28,202 nucleotides of DNA from contig JAQXIB010000278.1 of assembly GCA_029007575.1 (NCBI GenBank), positions 1-28,202 of the forward strand. Direction: 5' to 3'. Within the stretch, counting starts at the first letter, position 1. Each line of letters opens with the position of its first letter. Positions 23,031 through 28,202 of this stretch are shown here, in pieces. Below the pieces are notes generated by a model. It saw nothing but the letters and a program-made list of their open reading frames with translations. It did no database searches and had not been told where the DNA came from. The position numbers were made by a program, and so were the translations under genes. Source of the stretch: Clostridiales bacterium. GTDB taxonomy: Bacteria; Bacillota; Clostridia; Oscillospirales; Ruminococcaceae.

Positions 23031-23528
23031 ATGGATAAGCAATCCATCAGAGAACTGCAAGGCTATTTACGGCTGATATCCGCGCACTATCAAAATATCC
23101 CGGAATTAAAACCGGATGGCTATTTCGGGCCGCTGACCACCAAGGCAGTACGTATTTTTCAGCAGGATTTCGGACTTCCGGTGACCGGAGTTGTCGACTT
23201 TCAAACTTGGGACCGCATTTATCAGGTATATCTTGTATTGCTTCATCAGCAAAAACCTCCCTTGAACATGCCGGCGTTTCCGATCCCGGGCGGCGTTTTA
23301 AAACAAGGCGACTCAGGCAGTTATGTTGCTTTAATGCAAGTCATGTTAAATGAGATCGGCAGTCAAGTCAATAACATCAAACACATTTCTGAAGTGGGAG
23401 TCTATGGTCAAAGCACCGAAGATAATGTCAGAGAAATACAGAAAATCAGCAGACTGCCCGAAACCGGGGAAATCAATGCGTTGACCTGGAATGCCATAAT
23501 GCGAACCTACTATGCGATCATACAATAA
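23031..23528 (+). CDS. Small protein of two peptidoglycan-binding domains
   Basis: A 165-residue protein built from two PG_binding_1 repeats and nothing else: about 3-68 (LKPDGYFGPLTTKAVRIFQ, GVVDFQTW) and 84-160 (LKQGDSGSYVALMQVML, VGVYGQSTEDNVREIQ, GEINALTW). No catalytic domain and no signal peptide. It begins 24 bases after the SleC-like gene, with AAAGGA about 10 bases before the ATG, and is followed by a terminator, so it completes a three-gene cortex locus. It may help place the lytic enzyme on cortex peptidoglycan or compete for its sites. The repeats are closest in style to those of the preceding gene, suggesting duplication from it. Confidence 0.85.
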   Translation: MDKQSIRELQGYLRLISAHYQNIPELKPDGYFGPLTTKAVRIFQQDFGLPVTGVVDFQTWDRIYQVYLVLLHQQKPPLNMPAFPIPGGVLKQGDSGSYVALMQVMLNEIGSQVNNIKHISEVGVYGQSTEDNVREIQKISRLPETGEINALTWNAIMRTYYAIIQ

Positions 23529-23568
23529 AAACACGCACAAGTCGGAAAAATTATCGGCTTGTGCGTGT
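23526..23568. terminator. Shared terminator between the cortex locus and pcrA
   Basis: acacgcacaag (23531-23541) pairs with cttgtgcgtgt (23558-23568), extended by three inner pairs, loop of 10. The minus strand has a clear T tract (GTTTTTATTG), so it ends pcrA; from the plus strand it ends the cortex operon with little T run. Stops of the two converging genes are only 50 bases apart. Confidence 0.88.
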
Positions 23569-23578
23569 GAAAGCAATT

Positions 23579-25939
23579 TCATGATATTTTGTTCAGTTTT
23601 GCAAAATTCGCCATGATTTTCTTGGTGCCGGAACCGAATGCAACTTCCACCAAAGTATCATTCCCCATGGGCGTCATTTTTAAGACCACACCCTCCCCAA
23701 ACGTCTTGTGGGAAACGGTATCTCCGACGGTGTAATCGATCACTGCTTTTTCCTTCTTCGGTGCTGTCCCGACCGAGAAAACAGTCGGTTTCGGACTCTT
23801 AGCAGAGATGCCGCTTCCGTAACTGTAATTGACATGATAAGAGGCCACCGATGCATTGGTACTGTCTTTCAGTTCCCGCGGGATCTCCTCAATGAATCGG
23901 GATTGCGGATTATATTGGGTAGAGCCGAACAGCATCCGCTGCGCCGCATTGGTCAGGAACAGCTTTGTCTTTGCACGGGTAATGCCCACATAAGCAAGCC
24001 GCCGTTCCTCCTCCAGCTCTTCCTGCGTATTCGACATTCTGCCGGGGAAAATTCCCTCCTCCATGCCGACGATAAAGACGTAAGGATATTCCAAGCCTTT
24101 TGCAGAATGCAAGGTCATTAAAATGACAGTGTCTTCATCTTCATTTACAGCGTCCAGATCGGTATACAGCGCAACCTCCTCCAAAAATCCGGACAGTCCG
24201 ACGTCACTGTTTTCTTCCTCATATTTCATCATCATGGATTTCAGTTCCTTGACGTTTTCGATCCGGTTCTTTCCTTCTTCACCCAGTGCAATTAACGAAA
24301 GCATATAACCGGTCTGCTCCAACAGTTCATCAAACAATTCACCCAAAGAAAGCCTCTCTGCGCTGTCGGTTAACTCCTGGATCATATTGGCAAATCCCAT
24401 AAGAGAAATACTTTTTCTGCCGAGCGCCTGAAAGGTATCCGATGTGCTGATGACATCAAACAGCGACATTCCCATTCCGTCCGCAATCTTTTCACAGGTT
24501 GCTACGGTCGAATCACCGATACCCCGCTTCGGCTCATTGATAATGCGCTTCAGACGGACATTGTCACTATGGTTATTTAAAACACTGAGATAAGAAATCA
24601 AATCTTTAATTTCTTTTCGATCAAAAAACTTATGTCCGCCGACAATTTTATACGGTATTCCGGATTTTACAAAATAGCGCTCAATATTGCCCGACTGCGC
24701 ATTCATGCGGTACAAAACGGCATGATCGGCATACTTGGCGCCGTTTTCTACATTGTCAAGGATCTTTTTGGTGACATATTCCGCTTCATCGCTCTCATTC
24801 GATGCGCGATATACCGTAATCTTGTCGCCGGTGCCGTTATCGGTCCACAAATTTTTCCCCTTCCGCTCAAAATTGTTCTTGATGACCGCATTTGCGGCAT
24901 CCAAAATATTCTGCGTGGAACGGTAATTCTGCTCCAGACGAATCACTTTCGCGTCCTCAAACTGCTGTTCAAACGAAAGGATGTTTTCGATGGTCGCACC
25001 CCGAAATTTATAAATACTCTGATCATCATCTCCGACCACGCAAAGATTATGATGCATCTGAGACAATAAGCTGACCAGTCGATATTGCGCATGGTTAGTA
25101 TCCTGATACTCGTCCACCAATATGTAGCGAAAACGGTTCTGATAATATTCCAGCACATCAGGAAAAGTTTCCAGCAACTCCACCGTTAATCCGATAATGT
25201 CGTCAAAATCCACTGCACTCGCATTTTTCAGCTTCTTTTGATACAGCGTATACACCTTTGCGATCTCGGTTTTACGATAATCTCCTGCCGCCTGCTGCTC
25301 ATACACCGCCGGCGGGATCAATTTATCCTTGCAAGAACTGATCTCATGTGCGATCATCTTGGGCGGGAACATTTTATCGCTGAGATTTAACGCGGAAAGG
25401 CAGTCTTTGATTACTCTCAGGCTGTCATCCGCGTCATATATCGTGAAACTTCTTTCATACCCGAGTTTTTCAATATCCCTGCGCAGGATTCGCACGCAGA
25501 CCGCATGGAAAGTGCCCGCATTAATATCCTCCGCGACCGTTCCGAGCATCGCGTGCAGCCGTTCTTTCATCTCGTTCGCTGCCTTGTTGGTAAAAGTAAT
25601 GGCAAGGATATTCCACGGCCTTGCCGGATAAACGGCAGCCAATTCCCGAAAATGCGCGATATCATCGCTTTCTCCGTTTCGGTATGCGGTTAAAAATGCG
25701 ATATCCTCCTCATCGATATCATCCGGTACATAAGCAGACTGATAAGCGTTTCCATAATTGATCAAATAGGCGATACGATTCACCAGCACCGTGGTTTTTC
25801 CGCTTCCCGCACCGGCCAAAATCAACACAGCTCCCCGGGCGGTAAACACTGCCTCCCGCTGTCGATCATTCATCCGACCAAATTCCTTATTTAATATTTC
25901 CTGCTTTAATTTCAGAAATTTTTCTCTTACTTCCGACAT
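23579..25939 (-). CDS. pcrA: ATP-dependent DNA helicase PcrA (UvrD/Rep superfamily 1A)
   Basis: A 3'-5' DNA helicase in repair and replication-fork maintenance, 786 residues. Motifs in order: Q-motif (LNDRQ-like, MNDRQREAVF), I (AGAGSGKTTVL), Ia (ITFTNKAANEM), II (LVDEYQDTN), III (VVGDDDQSIYKFRGA), IV (LEQNYRST), V/VI (MTLHSAKGLEYPYVFIVG, RLAYVGITRAK). The C-terminal tail is the PcrA Tudor-like domain (VSHKTFGEGVVLKM). Between motifs I and Ia there is an acidic insertion of about 35-40 residues (from NAYQSAYVPDDID) compared with B. subtilis PcrA. ATG 25939 (MSEVREK) is chosen because GGAGG lies 7 bases upstream; the longer open frame to 26167 would overlap the lipase start and has no site. 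Single gene with an extended -10 promoter. Confidence 0.96.
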   Translation of the reverse strand: MSEVREKFLKLKQEILNKEFGRMNDRQREAVFTARGAVLILAGAGSGKTTVLVNRIAYLINYGNAYQSAYVPDDIDEEDIAFLTAYRNGESDDIAHFRELAAVYPARPWNILAITFTNKAANEMKERLHAMLGTVAEDINAGTFHAVCVRILRRDIEKLGYERSFTIYDADDSLRVIKDCLSALNLSDKMFPPKMIAHEISSCKDKLIPPAVYEQQAAGDYRKTEIAKVYTLYQKKLKNASAVDFDDIIGLTVELLETFPDVLEYYQNRFRYILVDEYQDTNHAQYRLVSLLSQMHHNLCVVGDDDQSIYKFRGATIENILSFEQQFEDAKVIRLEQNYRSTQNILDAANAVIKNNFERKGKNLWTDNGTGDKITVYRASNESDEAEYVTKKILDNVENGAKYADHAVLYRMNAQSGNIERYFVKSGIPYKIVGGHKFFDRKEIKDLISYLSVLNNHSDNVRLKRIINEPKRGIGDSTVATCEKIADGMGMSLFDVISTSDTFQALGRKSISLMGFANMIQELTDSAERLSLGELFDELLEQTGYMLSLIALGEEGKNRIENVKELKSMMMKYEEENSDVGLSGFLEEVALYTDLDAVNEDEDTVILMTLHSAKGLEYPYVFIVGMEEGIFPGRMSNTQEELEEERRLAYVGITRAKTKLFLTNAAQRMLFGSTQYNPQSRFIEEIPRELKDSTNASVASYHVNYSYGSGISAKSPKPTVFSVGTAPKKEKAVIDYTVGDTVSHKTFGEGVVLKMTPMGNDTLVEVAFGSGTKKIMANFAKLNKIS

Positions 25940-26008
25940 CCGTGCCCCTCCAAAAAGAAATGGCAGCCGAGCAATAAACAAAAACTGCCGACTGCAGTGT
26001 GTAAAACT

Positions 26009-26017
26009 ATTGTAACA
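26009..26017 (-). promoter_or_regulatory. Extended -10 promoter of pcrA
   Basis: On the minus strand TGTTACAAT is an extended -10 box 70 bases before the pcrA start codon; the -35 is weak. The divergent lipase promoter cannot be assigned in the remaining AT-rich sequence. Confidence 0.45.
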
Positions 26018-26143
26018 CAAACCAGGAAAAATGAACATAGCTATTTTTAAAATTATTTTTGGGAACCGCCGACTGGCTGGAAATAAGTTCAAAGTAAGTC
26101 TCAGGATTATTGACTGAAAATTTCGTCCGAAAGGGGATTTTTC

Positions 26144-26818
26144 ATGAACAAACAACAGCTTCTGCATATGCTGGAGGCGGCCGCTTTGGCATATCAGGAC
26201 GTACAGCCTCGTTTATTTGATACCAACATCACCATCATTGACGATTCCGAAACCGGTATGCAGTGCTGGCTGCGACAGGAAAACTCCCTGCTGACCATCA
26301 CCTTCCGCGGTACCGATTCCAATACCGACCGCAAAAACGACCTCTCTTTTTTCAAAAAAGTAATCCCCTACGGCAATACCTGTTCTAAAATCCGAGTACA
26401 CAGCGGATTTTTAAGCGCATACAAACCGGATCGTATCCGCAAACGCATCCACTGCTGTATCACCGACCAAGTAAAACGAGTACAGATTGCCGGGCACTCC
26501 TTGGGTGCGGCAATGGCAGTGCTCTGCGCGGTCGATCTGCAATATCATTTTCCCGACCTGGATTATGAGGTGGCTTTGTTCGGCTGTCCCCGCGTAGGAA
26601 ATCGCGCTTTTCAAAAATCATACAACAAGCGCGTCTATAAAACGCTGCGGGTGGAAAACGGCAACGATATCATCACCAAAGTGCCGCTTGCCTGCATGGG
26701 ATATCGGCACGTTGGGATCCGCATTCCGGTGGGAATGCTCAGACTTCCGTTTGTTTATTCGGCAAATCAACATCGGACACAGGAATATTACAAGCAATTA
26801 TGGAAAAACATGTGCTGA
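26144..26818 (+). CDS. Class 3 lipase-family alpha/beta hydrolase
   Basis: A 224-residue hydrolase of the lipase class 3 fold. The nucleophile elbow is GHSLGAA with Ser119; Asp175 (ENGNDIITKVP) and His189 (YRHVG) complete a likely catalytic triad in family order. TITFRGTD and HSGFLSAY are the other class 3 hallmarks (oxyanion strand and helix). There is no signal peptide or membrane segment, so it acts in the cytoplasm unless exported otherwise; the natural ester substrate is unknown. AAGGGG lies 7 bases before ATG. It is divergent from pcrA and separated from the next gene by a promoter, so it is probably transcribed alone. Confidence 0.92.
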   Translation: MNKQQLLHMLEAAALAYQDVQPRLFDTNITIIDDSETGMQCWLRQENSLLTITFRGTDSNTDRKNDLSFFKKVIPYGNTCSKIRVHSGFLSAYKPDRIRKRIHCCITDQVKRVQIAGHSLGAAMAVLCAVDLQYHFPDLDYEVALFGCPRVGNRAFQKSYNKRVYKTLRVENGNDIITKVPLACMGYRHVGIRIPVGMLRLPFVYSANQHRTQEYYKQLWKNMC

Positions 26819-26841
26819 CGACCAAAGCCGCCAAATTAACC

Positions 26842-26870
26842 TTGTATTTTACATGGAACTATGTTATACT
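26842..26870 (+). promoter_or_regulatory. Promoter of the ABC-F gene
   Basis: TTGTAT (26842-26847) and TATACT (26865-26870) are separated by 17 bases, and the -10 is extended (TGTTATACT). The start codon is 38 bases downstream of the -10. Confidence 0.75.
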
Positions 26871-26907
26871 TAATTCCAAATGTAAAAATAATAAATGAGG
26901 TTTCAAA

Positions 26908-28202
26908 ATGTTAACAGTTTCCAATTTAAGTCTGAATTTTAACGGTCAGCCGCTGTTCAAAGATGTCGATATCAAATTCACTCCCGGCAACTGCTACGGT
27001 GTGATCGGAGCGAACGGCGCCGGCAAATCCACCTTTTTGAAAATTCTCTCCGGAGAGCTGGAGCCATCTACCGGTGAAGTGTCACTGGACCCCAAAAGCA
27101 GAATGTCGGTATTAAAACAGGATCACTTTGCCTATGATGAATATACGGTATTAGACACCATTATTCTGGGCAATCCCCGCTTATACGAAATCATCCAGTT
27201 AAAAGATGCGCTTTATGCCAAAGAGGATTTCACCGAAGAAGACGGCGTCACCGCCTCGGAACTGGAAAACGAATTTGCCGAGTTAAACGGATGGGACGCC
27301 GAAACAGAGGCCGGCCGCATTCTCAACGGTCTGGGATTAAGCTCCGATCTGCTTTATTCTTCCATGTCAAGCCTGGGCGACAGCGAAAAAGTAAAGGTGT
27401 TGTTAGCACAGGCGTTATTCGGTCAGCCGGATATTATTCTATTGGACGAGCCTACCAACCATCTCGACATCCAGGCGATCAGTTGGCTGGAGGATTTTTT
27501 GATGGATTATGCCGGTACCGTGATTGTCGTTTCCCATGACCGGCACTTTTTAAACAACGTCTGCACCCATATCGTAGATATCGACTACACCAAAATCAAG
27601 GTCTATGTCGGCAACTACGATTTCTGGTATGAATCCAGCCAGTTGATGCAGAAGCTGATCAAAAACCAGAACAAAAAAACCGAGGAAAAAATCAAAGAAT
27701 TGCAGAGCTTTGTGCAGCGTTTCTCGGCAAACAAATCGAAATCCAAGCAGGCAACCGCCCGCCGCAAGCTGATCGACAAGCTGTCTATGGAAGAAATGCC
27801 TGCATCATCCCGCAAATATCCGTTTGTCAGCTTTTCCATGGACAGAGAGCCGGGCAAAGAAATCTTTTATGCAGACTCGATCAGCAAAACCATCGACGGT
27901 GTGAAAGTGTTAAACAACGTCTCCTTCCGCGTGAACAAAGGCGATAAAATCGCATTTTTAAGCGAGAACGAGCTTGCTGTTACCACTCTGTTTAAAATTA
28001 TCATGGGAGAATTAGAGCCGGACGAGGGCGAGTTCAAATGGGGCGTCAGCACCTCGCAATCCTATTTTCCGAAAGACAACAACAAATTTTTTGACGGATG
28101 CGAATTATCCATTTTAGATTGGCTCAAGCAATACTCTGCGGACAATGACAGCAGTTACCTGCGTGGGTTCCTCGGAAAGATGTTGTTCTCCGGCGACGAC
28201 GT
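26908..28202 (+). CDS. ABC-F family ATPase, YkpA/YbiT-like (3' end outside window)
   Basis: First 431 codons of an ABC-F protein, soluble twin-ATPase factors that act on the ribosome (translation or antibiotic-protection roles). NBD1 has Walker A GANGAGKST, a degenerate signature SSLGDSEKVKVLLAQALFG, Walker B IILLDEPTNHLD and VVSHDRHFLNNVCTHI. A charged linker helix follows (about 235-300, YDFWYESSQLMQKLIKNQ), as in YkpA/YbiT. NBD2 starts near 316, but its Walker A position reads FLSENELAVTTLFKI, lacking the GxGKS/T lysine. Absence of membrane segments excludes a transporter. GAGG lies 7 bases before ATG 26908. The frame is open to the window end, so the second Walker B and C-terminus are not visible. 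Confidence 0.9.
   Translation, partial: MLTVSNLSLNFNGQPLFKDVDIKFTPGNCYGVIGANGAGKSTFLKILSGELEPSTGEVSLDPKSRMSVLKQDHFAYDEYTVLDTIILGNPRLYEIIQLKDALYAKEDFTEEDGVTASELENEFAELNGWDAETEAGRILNGLGLSSDLLYSSMSSLGDSEKVKVLLAQALFGQPDIILLDEPTNHLDIQAISWLEDFLMDYAGTVIVVSHDRHFLNNVCTHIVDIDYTKIKVYVGNYDFWYESSQLMQKLIKNQNKKTEEKIKELQSFVQRFSANKSKSKQATARRKLIDKLSMEEMPASSRKYPFVSFSMDREPGKEIFYADSISKTIDGVKVLNNVSFRVNKGDKIAFLSENELAVTTLFKIIMGELEPDEGEFKWGVSTSQSYFPKDNNKFFDGCELSILDWLKQYSADNDSSYLRGFLGKMLFSGDD

Noticed and set aside
22100..23500. PG-binding repeats as a DNA tandem repeat array
   Set aside because: Similarity is at protein level only; the DNA copies have diverged and no exact nucleotide repeat is seen.
26030..26045. 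LexA/SOS box upstream of pcrA
   Set aside because: Only a GAACAT half-site is present; the GTTC half is missing.
25940..26167. Longer N-terminus for PcrA (start at 26167)
   Set aside because: Adds 76 residues without family similarity, overlaps the divergent lipase start, and the GGAGG-supported ATG at 25939 fits the family length.

Overview
The window looks like chromosome from an anaerobic, spore-forming, Gram-positive bacterium, most likely class Clostridia (Oscillospiraceae/Ruminococcaceae-like). This rests on the class III ribonucleotide reductase pair nrdD-nrdG under a textbook NrdR box, a SleC-type spore-cortex-lytic locus, a Firmicutes-type PcrA helicase, lipoproteins with monoderm-style signals, strong AGGAGG/GGTGA ribosome sites and TTGACA/TATAAT promoters, often with an extended TG -10. 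GC content is moderate by eye. I found no rRNA, tRNA, CRISPR array, insertion sequence or prophage. The content is mostly housekeeping and cell envelope.

Left part (1-9.0 kb): the 3' end of a Ca2+-type P-type ATPase (+), then a minus-strand operon for a small membrane protein, a MacB/FtsX-type ABC permease and its ATPase, with a candidate OmpR/PhoB-type direct repeat upstream. Next comes a minus-strand cell-wall pair: a GHL10-family lipoprotein and a 987-residue membrane-anchored protein joining a similar glycosidase-like barrel to an Amidase_3 domain.

Middle part (9.2-16.7 kb): an unrecognised plus-strand gene whose stop codon overlaps the stop of a convergent minus-strand operon. That operon encodes an orphan family-5 solute-binding lipoprotein, which appears to start at a rare AUU codon, and a DUF368/PopT-type undecaprenyl-phosphate translocase. 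It is followed by nrdD-nrdG with promoter and NrdR sites, and by a CorA-type Mg2+ transporter preceded by a long, structured, GC-rich leader.

Right part (17.1-28.2 kb), mostly plus strand: a Cd/Zn/Pb resistance operon (CadC-like ArsR repressor and CadA-like ATPase) with a 12-2-12 operator on its start site; a Nudix hydrolase; a three-gene spore-cortex-lytic locus in which the SleC prodomain and the SpoIID-like catalytic/peptidoglycan-binding part are separate genes, followed by a small peptidoglycan-binding protein; pcrA (minus); a class 3 lipase; and the start of a YkpA/YbiT-like ABC-F protein running off the end.

The most unusual items are the split SleC locus, the CorA leader RNA, and the AUU-start binding-protein/PopT operon whose terminator lies beyond the whole antisense neighbour gene. 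Family assignments come from motifs read by eye; no database search was run.
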